From Saccharofermentans sp. (GTDB taxonomy: Bacteria > Bacillota > Clostridia > Saccharofermentanales > Saccharofermentanaceae): a stretch of DNA of 64,000 nucleotides. Location: contig JAIKVV010000022.1 of assembly GCA_024685385.1 (NCBI GenBank), positions 1-64,000 of the forward strand, read 5' to 3'. The notes under the pieces were generated by a model that was not told the DNA's origin, ran no database searches, and was given only the letters and a program-made list of their open reading frames with translations. Numbering within the stretch: the first letter of the stretch is position 1; each line of letters opens with the position of its first letter. The position numbers and the translations under genes are program-made. Below, in pieces: positions 44,620 to 54,863 of the stretch.

Positions 44620-45978
44620 TTAATTCTTAAAACTATGGATCGGTGCAGGGATCCTGCCTCCTCTGTTAATGAAATCAGCACATGACTTGTTATTTACAGC
44701 CATGATAGGAGCGGTCCCCAACAATCCGCCAAATTCAACTTCATCACCAACACTCTTGCCCGGAACTGGAATGATCCTGACAGCCGTGGTCTTATTGTTA
44801 AAAGTACCCAGAGCCATCTCATCAGCAATGATACCGGAAATAGTCTCCGCAGTAGTATCACCCGGAACTGCGATCATATCCAGACCTACGGAACATACGC
44901 AAGTCATGGCTTCAAGCTTTTCGAGCTTAAGCCCGCCTGTCTTGGCTGCTGCTATCATACCTTCATCCTCGGATACGGGAATGAAAGCTCCGGATAAGCC
45001 GCCGACAGAAGACGATGCCATGATACCGCCCTTTTTAACAGCATCATTAAGCATTGCAAGAGCAGCAGTAGTTCCCCATGTCCCGCATTCCTCAAGACCG
45101 AATTCTTCAAGAAGTCTTGCAACCGAATCACCTACAGCAGGAGTAGGTGCAAGAGAAAGATCGATAATACCGAAAGGAACCCCCAGTCTTTCTGACGCTT
45201 CATTAGCAACGAGTTCGCCTACGCGTGTGATCTTGAAAGCTGCTTTCTTGATCGTCTCGGCAACAACACCGAGATCTGCTCCCTTAACCTTTTCCAATGC
45301 GTGTTTAACAACTCCGGGACCGGATATGCCTACATTGATAACGCACTCGGGTTCACCGGGGCCTAAGAAAGCTCCGGCCATAAAGGGGTTGTCTTCAGGC
45401 GCATTGGCAAATACAACTAGCTTTGCACAGCCCAAAGCGCCCGTATCTGCGGTCCTTTCGGCTGTCGCCTTGATTATTCGTCCCATATCCCTTACGGCAT
45501 CCATATTAATGCCGGTCCTTGTCGATGCAAGATTTACTGAAGAGCATACAAAATCAGTGACAGCCAATGCTTCGGGAATGGATTCAATGAGATTCTTATC
45601 TGCATTTGTATATCCTTTATGAACAAGAGCAGAAAAACCGCCGATAAAATTAACTCCGCAAGCCTTGGCAGCTCGGTCGAGAGTTTTTGCAAAAGGAGTG
45701 TAATCAGAAGATCCGCAAGCTGCAGCAACAATTGAAACAGGCGTAACAGATATCCTCTTATGGATTATAGGGATATTGTATTTGCGGGATATCTCCTCTC
45801 CGACTTCAACCAGGCGGCCTGCATAACGGCAGATCTTGTCGTATATCTTATTGCAGGAAACCTCAATATCCCCGTCAGCACAGTCCATAAGCGATATGCC
45901 CATGGTTATCGTCCTGATATCGAGATGCTGATTGGAGAACATCTCCATTGTTTCTAAAATTTCATGTTCGTTGATCAT
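44620..45978 (-). CDS. DUF711/UPF0210 (PFL) family protein
   Basis: The 452-residue protein begins [13 protein letters not shown] and carries the family pattern [12 protein letters not shown] and [22 protein letters not shown]. Structural work on a pneumococcal member showed a pyruvate-formate-lyase-like barrel, but the function is not established. It lies 16 bases after an ACT-domain gene. The pairing of these two families is common in Gram-positive bacteria (from memory), which suggests ligand-dependent regulation of the larger protein (inference). Confidence 0.92.
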   Translation of the reverse strand: MINEHEILETMEMFSNQHLDIRTITMGISLMDCADGDIEVSCNKIYDKICRYAGRLVEVGEEISRKYNIPIIHKRISVTPVSIVAAACGSSDYTPFAKTLDRAAKACGVNFIGGFSALVHKGYTNADKNLIESIPEALAVTDFVCSSVNLASTRTGINMDAVRDMGRIIKATAERTADTGALGCAKLVVFANAPEDNPFMAGAFLGPGEPECVINVGISGPGVVKHALEKVKGADLGVVAETIKKAAFKITRVGELVANEASERLGVPFGIIDLSLAPTPAVGDSVARLLEEFGLEECGTWGTTAALAMLNDAVKKGGIMASSSVGGLSGAFIPVSEDEGMIAAAKTGGLKLEKLEAMTCVCSVGLDMIAVPGDTTAETISGIIADEMALGTFNNKTTAVRIIPVPGKSVGDEVEFGGLLGTAPIMAVNNKSCADFINRGGRIPAPIHSFKN

Positions 45979-45994
45979 GAAAGGTCCTCACTTA

Positions 45995-46279
45995 TCAGAT
46001 TCTGTGCATTGCATTGAAAAGACCAGTATGCTGAATGGTGATCTTAACTCCAAGCTTATCACCAAGCGCTGAAAGCTTATCTGAAAGATCAGACTTCTCA
46101 AGCTCAACATCACCCAATTCAACCAGCATTATCATCGTAAAAAGGTCATCCATGATAGTCTGGGAGATATTTATGATGTTAATGCCATACTCAGCAAGAA
46201 GATTTGCGACACCGGCGATAATGCCGACTCTGTCTCTTCCCAAAACTGTGATTACGGCTGTATTCTTATCATCATTCAT
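45995..46279 (-). CDS. ACT-domain protein (UPF0237)
   Basis: The start at 46279 (MNDDKNTAV) follows GGAGG and gives 94 residues; further upstream starts lack a ribosome binding site. Nearly the whole protein is one ACT domain: VLGRDRVGIIAGVANLLAE ... INIINISQTIMDDLFTM. ACT domains bind amino acids or similar small ligands. It is coupled with the DUF711 gene downstream. Confidence 0.9.
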   Translation of the reverse strand: MNDDKNTAVITVLGRDRVGIIAGVANLLAEYGINIINISQTIMDDLFTMIMLVELGDVELEKSDLSDKLSALGDKLGVKITIQHTGLFNAMHRI

Positions 46280-46386
46280 GTGACGATCCTCCATTATATC
46301 CATCTCAATAACCGATGCGCACATGTCTGTCCACGCGTCTTCAATATTTTACTACAAACTGATCATATAAGATCAAACAGGCGATA

Positions 46387-47973
46387 TCACTTTTTGAATA
46401 AATATTTTACTAAAGCATTGGCACAATTTATGCCGTCAACCGCAGAAGATACGATGCCGCCGGCATAACCTGCTCCTTCTCCGGAAGGAAACAGCCCCGG
46501 ACAGCTTATGCTCTGGTATGTATCCTTGTCCCTCAGTATCCTGACAGGCGAAGAACTGCCGGTCTCAGGAGCTGTAAGAACAGCATCAGGCGTATCAAAA
46601 CCTTTTATGATCTTACCCATCTTTTTTATTCCGTCAACAAGAGTATCCGTAACATAGTCAGGGAACAGATCCCTGAGATCGCAAAAAGCGACTCCGCGGC
46701 TGTAAGTTGGAACTATGCGAGGATACTGGTGTTCGGTTAACATACCGGAATCAAGGTCCCCGAATGTCATACAGGGGGCTCTGCCGTTGGACCCTGCAAG
46801 TTCATATGCTCTTTTCTCAAGACTTTCTCTGAACTCAAGGCCGTCAAAAACGCCGGATCCGAAATCTTCACTTGTAACCGGAACCAGCAATGCAGAATTA
46901 GAGTTTTCCCTGTTCCTGGCATAATAACTCATACCATTGGTTACTATATGTCCGTCAAAAGCAGATGAAGATACGACAACACCGCCCGGGCACATGCAGA
47001 ATGTATAGAGTTTCCGTCTCGTAACGGAATCAACAGCCATCTTATAATTTGCGCCGCTTATATTATAAAGTTGATCTGTATCTGTTCCGTAGAGAACTTT
47101 ATCGATATCTGCTCTTAAATGTTCAATCCTGACGCCTACCGAGAAACTCTTGGCTTCCATGGCTATACCGTCAGCATATAGTGATCTCATAGTATCTGTT
47201 GCAGAATGACCGATTCCGAGTATAAGAGCTTTTGCGGGAATCTCGAAAGATTCACCATTAGATTCATATACGACTGAAACAAGCTTACCTTCTTTTTTAT
47301 TAATCCTTATTAATTTCGAATCAAAAAGTATCTCTCCGCCCAGCTTCTCGATCTTTTCCCGAAGTGAACTTACAATCCTACGGAGATTATCTGTTCCGAT
47401 ATGAGGATGGCTGTCATAACATATCTCATAATTAGCGCCGTTTTCATAAAGGATCTGCCCGACAAAGGCTTTAAGTCCGGAACCTATGCCCGTATAAAGC
47501 TTCCCGTCTGAAAAAGTGCCTGCTCCTCCCTCTCCGAAAACTATATTTGATTCTGGATCAAGATCCTTTTTGCCGGAATTATAATCTTCAACATCAATGA
47601 CCCGGGAAGCAACATCCCGTCCCCGTTCCAGTACAAGCGGTCTTAAGCCGTAACAGGAAAGAACATATGCCGCGAACATTCCGGCGGGACCGAAACCTAC
47701 GATCACAGGTCTTGACAGATCTGTCAGATCGGCTCTTTTTGCCAAATTCTTAAACGGCAGAGCCTCATTTTCCAACTTTATCCTTCTAAATTCTGATTCA
47801 GCAAGATCATTTTCCTCAAGTCTGTAACAGAGCTTAAGTTTACCGTGCCTTGCATCTATATATCTTTTCGTGATAACAAGATCCCTGTCAGGGAATCTGT
47901 TCTTTATCCTTTCCCGGTCAGATATCTTTCGGGTATCCTGCTCAGGATAGAACACTACATCTCCGATGTTCAT
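46387..47973 (-). CDS. FAD-dependent oxidoreductase (COG2509 type)
   Basis: The 528-residue protein has a ~85-residue N-terminal domain with a basic tone, then VGFGPAGMFAAY (FAD dinucleotide loop), LERGRDV, and the family signature FGEGGAGTFSDGKLYT. A second GIGHSATDT and a C-terminal GEGAGYAGGIVSSA bind FAD. Members are uncharacterised dehydrogenases, often annotated NAD(P)/FAD-dependent. The start overlaps the next flavoprotein's stop (ATGA), so both are made together. Confidence 0.88.
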   Translation of the reverse strand: MNIGDVVFYPEQDTRKISDRERIKNRFPDRDLVITKRYIDARHGKLKLCYRLEENDLAESEFRRIKLENEALPFKNLAKRADLTDLSRPVIVGFGPAGMFAAYVLSCYGLRPLVLERGRDVASRVIDVEDYNSGKKDLDPESNIVFGEGGAGTFSDGKLYTGIGSGLKAFVGQILYENGANYEICYDSHPHIGTDNLRRIVSSLREKIEKLGGEILFDSKLIRINKKEGKLVSVVYESNGESFEIPAKALILGIGHSATDTMRSLYADGIAMEAKSFSVGVRIEHLRADIDKVLYGTDTDQLYNISGANYKMAVDSVTRRKLYTFCMCPGGVVVSSSAFDGHIVTNGMSYYARNRENSNSALLVPVTSEDFGSGVFDGLEFRESLEKRAYELAGSNGRAPCMTFGDLDSGMLTEHQYPRIVPTYSRGVAFCDLRDLFPDYVTDTLVDGIKKMGKIIKGFDTPDAVLTAPETGSSSPVRILRDKDTYQSISCPGLFPSGEGAGYAGGIVSSAVDGINCANALVKYLFKK

Positions 47974-49223
47974 AATCCGGTATCTCCGATGATACCGTCA
48001 GCGCAAAGAGATGCAGATGTCCATGCCCATTGGAGATTGTAGCCTCCGCAGATACCGTCAACATTGACAGCCTCACCGACGACATAAAGCCCTTTTGTCT
48101 TTTTTACCTGCATATTATCATCCAGGGAAGCAAGATTGACGCCACCCTGGGAAACCTGTGCATCAGATGCTTTACCGTAATCCGTTATCTTTACAGGGAA
48201 CGATGTCAGCGCATCAGCTATCTTTACAAGATCATCATAAGAAAGGTCCTTTGCAGGCATATTGCATTTATATCCGGTCTTCTTGAGAACATAATCAAGA
48301 ACAGTACGCTGAATGATTCCCGAAAATGCTGCTGAGATAGATCTTTCCGGAAACATCTTGGCTCTTACTGCAGCCATAAGACAGCATTCACCGGGTTCGG
48401 CATTGCAGAAATTGATCTTAATGACAGGTTCCCTGCCGGAATCCATTGCTCTTACGGCACGCCCCGAAAGATCGAATATGCAAATGCCGGAAAGGCCGCC
48501 GTCCTTTGTAATCTGCAGTTCACCTGATGATACGGTCTGCTCTTTTCCGTCGATCAAAGAAACAGTTGCAGGGATCCTGACTCCGGCCAATGCTTTAAGA
48601 GACTGATCATCAGGATAAAGAGGCACAAGCGAACACTTAAATTCCGTAAAATCCTTGAAAGACATAAGACCTGTAAGAAGGTACTTTGCATCACCTTCAG
48701 ATCCCGTCTTGGGATATGTAATGCCGCCGGTCGCTATCACAGTCTTATCGGACAGGATCTTTTCTCCATCTTCGGTAATTAGTTCAAACCCCTTATCATT
48801 CTTATGTAATTCTTTGATCTTGCAGCCGTTGATCATGTGAGCGCCGTGCTCTTCAACAAAATATCTCAAGGCGTCTACAACGGTACCGGCTCTGAGAGTC
48901 GCAGGATAATAAAGATTTCCCTTATTAGTGGTAAGTACGCCAAGTACGTTTTCGAAAAAATCAATGGCATCAGAGCTTCCGAATCTGTCGAAAGATCTTA
49001 ATAATTTCTGAGGATCATCAGTATTGTATGCAGAAAGCTTAAGATCCGAATTGGTGAAATTGCAGCGTCCTGATCCCGTAAGCATCAACTTCTTGCCGCA
49101 TCGGGGATTACTGTCGATAAGAGCAACGCTTATACCGGGCCTTTGCAAAAGGATACGGGCAGCCGTAAACAGGCCGGAAGCTCCGGCGCCTATTATGGTA
49201 CAGTTGTATCGGCGGGCGGACAA
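47970..49223 (-). CDS. HI0933-like FAD-dependent oxidoreductase (COG2081 type)
   Basis: The 417-residue protein starts at TTG (49223), with AAGGGAG seven bases before it. IIGAGASGLFTAAR is the FAD loop; GKKLMLTGSGRCNFTNS is the family signature. Near the end GEAVNVDGICGGYNLQWAW completes FAD binding. Members are annotated as aminoacetone oxidase family or flavoprotein, with no firm role. It overlaps the following flavoprotein gene and lies 12 bases after the CYTH gene. Confidence 0.9.
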   Translation of the reverse strand: MSARRYNCTIIGAGASGLFTAARILLQRPGISVALIDSNPRCGKKLMLTGSGRCNFTNSDLKLSAYNTDDPQKLLRSFDRFGSSDAIDFFENVLGVLTTNKGNLYYPATLRAGTVVDALRYFVEEHGAHMINGCKIKELHKNDKGFELITEDGEKILSDKTVIATGGITYPKTGSEGDAKYLLTGLMSFKDFTEFKCSLVPLYPDDQSLKALAGVRIPATVSLIDGKEQTVSSGELQITKDGGLSGICIFDLSGRAVRAMDSGREPVIKINFCNAEPGECCLMAAVRAKMFPERSISAAFSGIIQRTVLDYVLKKTGYKCNMPAKDLSYDDLVKIADALTSFPVKITDYGKASDAQVSQGGVNLASLDDNMQVKKTKGLYVVGEAVNVDGICGGYNLQWAWTSASLCADGIIGDTGL

Positions 49224-49235
49224 GCTTATTCTCCC

Positions 49236-49901
49236 TTAATCATCTTTTGCTGCTGAGTCATGAAGTCTCAATGCACGTTGATACTTGCTCTCATCAAATG
49301 TGACACAACCGGTCTGTTCAATGATAAACTCAGCCATTTCCTTCAGATCGACAACATCTCCGGAGGTAAGTTCCAATTCAAGTTCACATATTGATTCAGT
49401 AAGATCGCCGGATCTCATCTCCCCTATGTCAAAACATGCATCCATGATGCTGTCACCGAATCCGAAAGTATAGAGGCTCCTTGTAAATTCAACAGAACAC
49501 AAAGGAACAAGTTCTTCTTCTTTAACGCCTTCCAATGCTTTTTCAAGAAGTTCAACAGGATCGTCATTGTTCTGGATGGAATCTATGAATTCCTTATAAG
49601 AGAAGTTCTTGCTGTCTGACGGAACATTCCATTCGTAACGCTGGTGAAGGCCGTTAACGACACCTCCGCCGTATTTGACGGTATGTTCATATCTAAAGTC
49701 ATCATCTGATTCATACATCCTGACCCTTATCATTGCATTCTGTGCATTAAGTCTTCTGTCAGGCGTATCATAATATGTATTGACAAGTTTATCCTTTTCA
49801 CGGGGAACGCTGTCAAGACAATAATCAGAAAACCATTCGCTCTCGGTTATCGCCAAAAGCTCGTCAGGGTATTTAAATAACAGTTTTATCTCAGTTTCCA
49901 T
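49236..49901 (-). CDS. CYTH-domain protein (triphosphate tunnel metalloenzyme)
   Basis: The 221-residue protein begins METEIKLLF, so Glu2, Glu4 and Lys6 form the ExExK motif of CYTH enzymes. Alternating basic and acidic strands follow (NAMIRVRMYE, RYEHTVKYGGG, VEFTRSLYTF), as in a triphosphate tunnel. Members hydrolyse inorganic triphosphate or make cAMP; tripolyphosphatase is the more usual role in Firmicutes. TTGGAG precedes the ATG. Confidence 0.85.
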   Translation of the reverse strand: METEIKLLFKYPDELLAITESEWFSDYCLDSVPREKDKLVNTYYDTPDRRLNAQNAMIRVRMYESDDDFRYEHTVKYGGGVVNGLHQRYEWNVPSDSKNFSYKEFIDSIQNNDDPVELLEKALEGVKEEELVPLCSVEFTRSLYTFGFGDSIMDACFDIGEMRSGDLTESICELELELTSGDVVDLKEMAEFIIEQTGCVTFDESKYQRALRLHDSAAKDD

Positions 49902-49913
49902 ATCTGCTCCAAA

Positions 49914-51065
49914 TCAGTTAACCGTATGCACGCCGCCGGTCGATACTGCACAAAGCTTATCATTCTCGATGAATCCTATTCTCAAGACATCTTCATCAAC
50001 GGCAATATCACTTGTAATGGTACCATTATTCCTCATAAAGAAGATCCTTTTATCAACGCTCAAAGCACAAAGGTTTCCGACTGATGTTATGCCGTTAACA
50101 TCAGAACCTATGTCAGAGTTATAGATTATAGTATCGGAATTGTTGATTACGGCAAGTTTATTTAACTGATCGACACTGTCAGAATAGACTACAAACATGT
50201 TGTCTCCGACTTTTCTTACATAATTGATCGATGAGAAATTGATCTTAAGCTGAACCAGATCTCCGTCCCTGACCTTGTAGATTCCGTCTGTTGTATAAGC
50301 ATAAAGGGTATTTCCGATAAAAGTCAGATTAGCAAATATAATCGAATCGGCAACCGTATAGATCGCAAGATCCGATACATCAACCGAATCTTTATCACGG
50401 CTCAGTTTGAAGACCCTGATGTAAGGAACTGCAGAGGCGCCGGCAGTATTTACGGTCGACACGGCCATAAGCGAAGCATCATCACTGAATGCGACACAGA
50501 CAGGAAATCCCGAATTATAGGATGACCATGTGGATATTACCGCTCCGCTTGAACTGTAAAGAATAACTTCACCATATGCATCTCCGCCGTCAGTTATAAC
50601 AGCAAAATAGCCGTTGTCAGAGATAAAAACAGATTTGATCTTATTTGTAACGGGAGATGCAAACATAACTCCGTCTTTATTAAGAGCAACCAGCGCATAG
50701 CCGTCAGAATCATAAACACAAGCATACTTATCATGAGTCATACAATGAGGATTAGAATAGGAGATCATCTGGGAATAGACCTCATTGCCTGAAAGAGTAA
50801 GGTAGGCCGCTCTGTCATTAGTTACTTTCAGAACGCCGTCGGCAAAAGGAAAGAGTTTTTGAGCTTCAGAATATTCACAATTGAAGCCGCCCTGACCTGA
50901 CAATTTGATCTGCTTATCGGCACCCTGACGGGCCTCAATACTCTTAGACACGATAATGAGCAAAACAATACTTGCGATCAGAACGACCGCAAATATCATG
51001 ACAACAACTGTAAGCTTGCCGTTCAGCCGTTGCCCGGACTTTTTGTTTTCCTTGTTATTTTCCAT
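49914..51065 (-). CDS. Membrane-anchored DUF5711-type protein, probable beta-propeller
   Basis: The 383-residue protein has a basic N-terminus, one membrane helix (~18-42) and an extracellular part made of repeated short beta strands with Gly-Asn-Asp turns (YLTLSGNEVY, VALNKDGVM, ISDNGYFAVITDGG). This fits the DUF5711 family and a propeller fold. It lies 26 bases after the DUF4340 gene and follows the GldG/ABC cluster on the same strand. It may be an extracytoplasmic partner of that transporter (inference). Confidence 0.72.
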   Translation of the reverse strand: MENNKENKKSGQRLNGKLTVVVMIFAVVLIASIVLLIIVSKSIEARQGADKQIKLSGQGGFNCEYSEAQKLFPFADGVLKVTNDRAAYLTLSGNEVYSQMISYSNPHCMTHDKYACVYDSDGYALVALNKDGVMFASPVTNKIKSVFISDNGYFAVITDGGDAYGEVILYSSSGAVISTWSSYNSGFPVCVAFSDDASLMAVSTVNTAGASAVPYIRVFKLSRDKDSVDVSDLAIYTVADSIIFANLTFIGNTLYAYTTDGIYKVRDGDLVQLKINFSSINYVRKVGDNMFVVYSDSVDQLNKLAVINNSDTIIYNSDIGSDVNGITSVGNLCALSVDKRIFFMRNNGTITSDIAVDEDVLRIGFIENDKLCAVSTGGVHTVN

Positions 51066-51091
51066 ACTCTCCTCTTATCCTGCTGCCGATC

Positions 51092-52573
51092 TTACTGATC
51101 GTCAGGTATATTATATACACCACTTATGTTTTCTGAAATAGCTGTATTCAGCAATTTATAGGCTTCCCATACGCCATAACTGTATGTATCCTGCCCGCCG
51201 TTCCTATTCAGAACGCTGTCGAAAACATAAAATCCTGTATATTCCCCGTCGACAAAGACATAATATGAATCAGTGTCTCTCTGTACGAACTCGACCACCT
51301 TGGTCTGATAGTTTCTTCCGATGAAGGACAAGGTGCACACGGGATCTTTGAGTGCGGGCGCAGCGCCGTCATCAAAACCGCTGATCTCCATGCAGACCAG
51401 GCTTTCAAAGAATACGGCACAATATGATCTTCCGTCTGAATTAAACACTTTTGCATTGCGGCCGTTAAGTTCTACATATGTACCGTCATCGGATATCGCC
51501 TCATCACGGTCAACATCAAGAGTAAAATTGAAGGAATTGTCTTTATATTCACCCTTGATTGCAGATAATTCAGAAGCATTATAGTACGCGATATATCTGT
51601 CGATAAAAGAAAGGACAGGTGTATCAAGAAGTCTTAACCGGTCATGACTTATTGAGAAATAATCAGATGAACCGTCAATATATCCGTAATGCGTGCCTGA
51701 TATATCAGCTGAAAGACATATCTTCTTAACAGAGGCGTTCGTGCCTTTGAATTCAATTATATAAGCAGGGTCTTTAAGCTTATACTTTTCGAGATCTTCA
51801 GGAGCAAGATCAATGAATGAATCAATATTCAGTATTGAAAGAGAGTCTATCAGATCTGAATAGTATGCTGAAGCATCAACATCGTAAGGCTTTGTAAAAT
51901 GATAAACCGTTTCCTGCGTTTCTTCGTCAGCCGTAACTTTGCAAACAGAGTCAAACCCGTCAGTCTTTCTGACAAAGCGGATGGTATCAATTGTGCTTAT
52001 ATCAAGGTCGATCACCGTGGATTCCATGAAATCCTTGCCCTTATAAGAAGCAAATTCAGCTTTAACTGCGGACAAAGCATAGACCTTGCTTTCCCCTTCA
52101 ATAGCCATATAGACTTTATCACCGTCAGGGGTCTTGTTGCCCAGTAATATAACATGTTTTTCACCGTCGGTCTTTTCGATAGTGACGGTATACTTAGGAA
52201 GATCCAGACCATATTCGGACAAAGGAACATCCTCAGATACATAATCGGCAAAATACGATATCAACGAAGCAACGGCCAATCCCATCTTATCCTGTGCATA
52301 TAAAGCATCAGAGACTTTATCATCGCCTTCATAAATATAATCAACAGTATCATCCGAAAGGGCTTTGTCGATCTTTATAAGAGGCGCGTCCTGATCGCCC
52401 GATCTGATACTCAGGCTTTTAAGATCAGATGATGAAACCGTGAGAACATCAACATCTTTTCCGGTATCTGCAGGATCAGACTTCAAAGATGAAACGATGA
52501 AATAAACGGCAACACCTGCTACCAACAGGAACATGATTATCGCAGGTACGATCAGGCTCTTGAATGATCTCAT
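51092..52573 (-). CDS. DUF4340-domain membrane-anchored protein
   Basis: The 493-residue protein has one N-terminal membrane helix (~8-30) and a long extracellular part with the DUF4340 pattern: YGLDLPKYTVTIEKTDGEKHVILLG followed by SKVYALS, given here as key motifs. DUF4340 proteins are regularly encoded beside GldG-type ABC transporters. Its start overlaps the GldG stop (TGATG), so translation is coupled. Confidence 0.85.
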   Translation of the reverse strand: MRSFKSLIVPAIIMFLLVAGVAVYFIVSSLKSDPADTGKDVDVLTVSSSDLKSLSIRSGDQDAPLIKIDKALSDDTVDYIYEGDDKVSDALYAQDKMGLAVASLISYFADYVSEDVPLSEYGLDLPKYTVTIEKTDGEKHVILLGNKTPDGDKVYMAIEGESKVYALSAVKAEFASYKGKDFMESTVIDLDISTIDTIRFVRKTDGFDSVCKVTADEETQETVYHFTKPYDVDASAYYSDLIDSLSILNIDSFIDLAPEDLEKYKLKDPAYIIEFKGTNASVKKICLSADISGTHYGYIDGSSDYFSISHDRLRLLDTPVLSFIDRYIAYYNASELSAIKGEYKDNSFNFTLDVDRDEAISDDGTYVELNGRNAKVFNSDGRSYCAVFFESLVCMEISGFDDGAAPALKDPVCTLSFIGRNYQTKVVEFVQRDTDSYYVFVDGEYTGFYVFDSVLNRNGGQDTYSYGVWEAYKLLNTAISENISGVYNIPDDQ

Positions 52574-54057
52574 CAGAGATGTCTCCTCCTGTTATATACG
52601 ATCGTTGCGCATATGATGAACAAAAGCGGAACAATTGCGACAAATACAATGGCAAGAAGAGTTATCGAAGTAGCTGTAACCCGCGTTGAATCTATCTTAC
52701 GGCTGTCAAGCTGTCCTACGGGAACGTTGATATACTCTCCGGGCGCTACGTTAAGCATGTTGCGGAAACAGGAGATCGTGAACGATATGTTATTTGAAGA
52801 GTATCCGTAACTTGAGATATAAGCATCGGAAGAAAGATCCGTAGTACCGAATACATATACTTCAGGTCTTATATCCCCGGATGAATATGTTGCATACATT
52901 CCCACATTGTATTTACCTTCATTTGCAAGCTCAAGAGCATTATCCTTAACTATCTGAGTCTTTGCATTGTCTGATGTTGTCAGCACCGGATAAGAAACAG
53001 CATTAGATGCCAGAACATCTGTCTGACGGATGGGTCTTGCATAGGAAGCCTGAAGTTTGGATGCGTTATCGATAAATGACTTAAATTCATCGGCTATATC
53101 AACATAAGCCTCATAATTGGTTGAAACAAGCACATAAGAAGGATCTGCTTCCTGAATGATGCAATCATCTATGGAAATATTTACTGTTGCAAGCACGGAA
53201 TTAAGATGTTCGTATTTTTCGGAAGCGTTTGAATAGAAATTAACTGCAACAAAAAGCTTTCCACCCTTTGACAGATATGTTTTCATTTCTTCCTGTACAC
53301 GCTCCGGAATATCGGCATTGATCCCGTTTAAGATAAGGAGATCACAATCATCGGGGATCTTGAATCCTTCTGATACAGGGAGCTCGGCGCTGTCGCATTG
53401 GATAGATGACAAAATGGACATCAGATTAATGCTGGCATCTTCCTGAAGTCCTGTTACAAAATAAGCCTTTTTTGTGTATTCAACCATCAGCTGGTTGATG
53501 GTGTTGGTAAAGGTGTACTCTACCATATTTGCGGTAGGAAGCAGCTGATTAAGATTTAAAGCATCCTCATTCCAGTAAAAACAGTCATAAGGATCGACAA
53601 CGACAAGCTTATCTCCATAAGAAATGACATATGTATCGGATTTAAGATCGTAAACGTCGGCAGGATCAAGCTGCTTGATGATCGAAGGATATGTTTCCGG
53701 ATCAACATATTCGACGGATATCTTTGAACCAGCATAATTATCATAAACATCGATCAAAGGAACTATGTATTCATAGATCGAATATTCGAAATTCGTCGGT
53801 CTTTCAAAAAGACCAACTATCCTCATCGGCTCGGATTCAGGTATCTTATCGATTACTTCTTTCGTTGTTTGGGAAATGGAATATTTACCCAGGGAAGAAA
53901 AATCGAAAGTCAGAGCTTTGCCGAGCAGTTTATCGAAAAGAATATTTGCGGCAAGTATGATCACAAGCAAGATTATGACCGAGCCTATCGAAACAAGCTT
54001 AAGATTATAAGCTCTCTCATTTCTGTTTTTGGTTTTTTCAGATCTTATATTCTTCAT
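52573..54057 (-). CDS. GldG-family component of an ABC transporter
   Basis: The chosen start at 54057 follows CGGAGGA by nine bases, giving 494 residues; an upstream in-frame ATG at 54090 lies before this site. A basic N-terminus, a membrane helix (~25-48), an extracellular domain (with FERPTNFEYSIYE and a ThuA/GATase-like region around LLILNGINADIPE) and a C-terminal membrane helix fit the GldG/IFT52-like family. In Bacteroidetes GldG acts in gliding with GldA and GldF; in Firmicutes the role is unknown. It lies between the permease and DUF4340 genes. Confidence 0.85.
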   Translation of the reverse strand: MKNIRSEKTKNRNERAYNLKLVSIGSVIILLVIILAANILFDKLLGKALTFDFSSLGKYSISQTTKEVIDKIPESEPMRIVGLFERPTNFEYSIYEYIVPLIDVYDNYAGSKISVEYVDPETYPSIIKQLDPADVYDLKSDTYVISYGDKLVVVDPYDCFYWNEDALNLNQLLPTANMVEYTFTNTINQLMVEYTKKAYFVTGLQEDASINLMSILSSIQCDSAELPVSEGFKIPDDCDLLILNGINADIPERVQEEMKTYLSKGGKLFVAVNFYSNASEKYEHLNSVLATVNISIDDCIIQEADPSYVLVSTNYEAYVDIADEFKSFIDNASKLQASYARPIRQTDVLASNAVSYPVLTTSDNAKTQIVKDNALELANEGKYNVGMYATYSSGDIRPEVYVFGTTDLSSDAYISSYGYSSNNISFTISCFRNMLNVAPGEYINVPVGQLDSRKIDSTRVTATSITLLAIVFVAIVPLLFIICATIVYNRRRHL

Positions 54058-54074
54058 GACATCATTCCTCCGTA

Positions 54075-54845
54075 TTACTTCTGACTCCAACGTTTCTTTT
54101 CAAGGATCCTGAAAGTAAGATACAGGAAGAAAACAGCAATGGAGATACAGAAAAACAGGGGTATTACAGAGAATACACCATATCTGAAATTATTTGTCTT
54201 GGTAAAAGGATCGAGCCAGTTGATCGCGTCAGAAATTGTCGATCCGATCGCATTTGCCGTTTCGGAATTTACTATATTAAAAGTCTCAAGCAAGGTCACG
54301 ACTCCGGTTTCCAAAAATGAAGCAAACGTGGAAACAAGCTGGATTACGAGAATGAATACAAAACAAACGATAGCAGATATCAGCTGACTGTCCGTAAGTG
54401 CTGAAGCAAAACAACCCAAAGCAACAAAGAGCGCAGCCAGGAAAAAGAAGACTATCACCGTACCCCAGTCTCCGGTAACAACGACACCGCCAAGGATCTT
54501 AGTCATGATCATATGGATAAAAACATTAATGAACATGATGAAGAACAATGACATGGCAGCAAGAAACTTACCCATGACTACATCGAACAAGGTAATGGGG
54601 TTCGTATAATACAAAACTTCAGTACCACGTCTCCGGTCTTCCGAAAACAGTCCCATAGTAACAATGGGAACAATGATTATGAAGAAGGAACGCATCTGAG
54701 TGATCTCTGAAGAAATGTTAATGGCGCCTCGAGTCAACAGATTGATGAAATAGACGCCCGAGATAAAAGAAAACAAAGCAATGGCTATATAGCCTGTCGG
54801 ATTTCGGAAATATGATAATAACTCTCTTTTAAATATTGCAAACAT
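54075..54845 (-). CDS. ABC-2 type permease (GldF-like)
   Basis: The 256-residue protein has six hydrophobic helices. It begins FAIFKRELLSYFRNPTGYI, a typical ABC-2 permease start, and has FSEDRRRGTEVLYY before the third helix. It pairs with the ATPase gene 18 bases upstream and the GldG gene 17 bases downstream. Substrate unknown. Confidence 0.88.
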   Translation of the reverse strand: MFAIFKRELLSYFRNPTGYIAIALFSFISGVYFINLLTRGAINISSEITQMRSFFIIIVPIVTMGLFSEDRRRGTEVLYYTNPITLFDVVMGKFLAAMSLFFIMFINVFIHMIMTKILGGVVVTGDWGTVIVFFFLAALFVALGCFASALTDSQLISAIVCFVFILVIQLVSTFASFLETGVVTLLETFNIVNSETANAIGSTISDAINWLDPFTKTNNFRYGVFSVIPLFFCISIAVFFLYLTFRILEKKRWSQK

Positions 54846-54863
54846 TATTCTATTCCTCCCATA

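Noticed and set aside
44669..45622. 317-residue open frame opposite the DUF711 gene
   Set aside because: Antisense shadow of a conserved gene; low-complexity Ser/Pro/Thr composition and no ribosome binding site.
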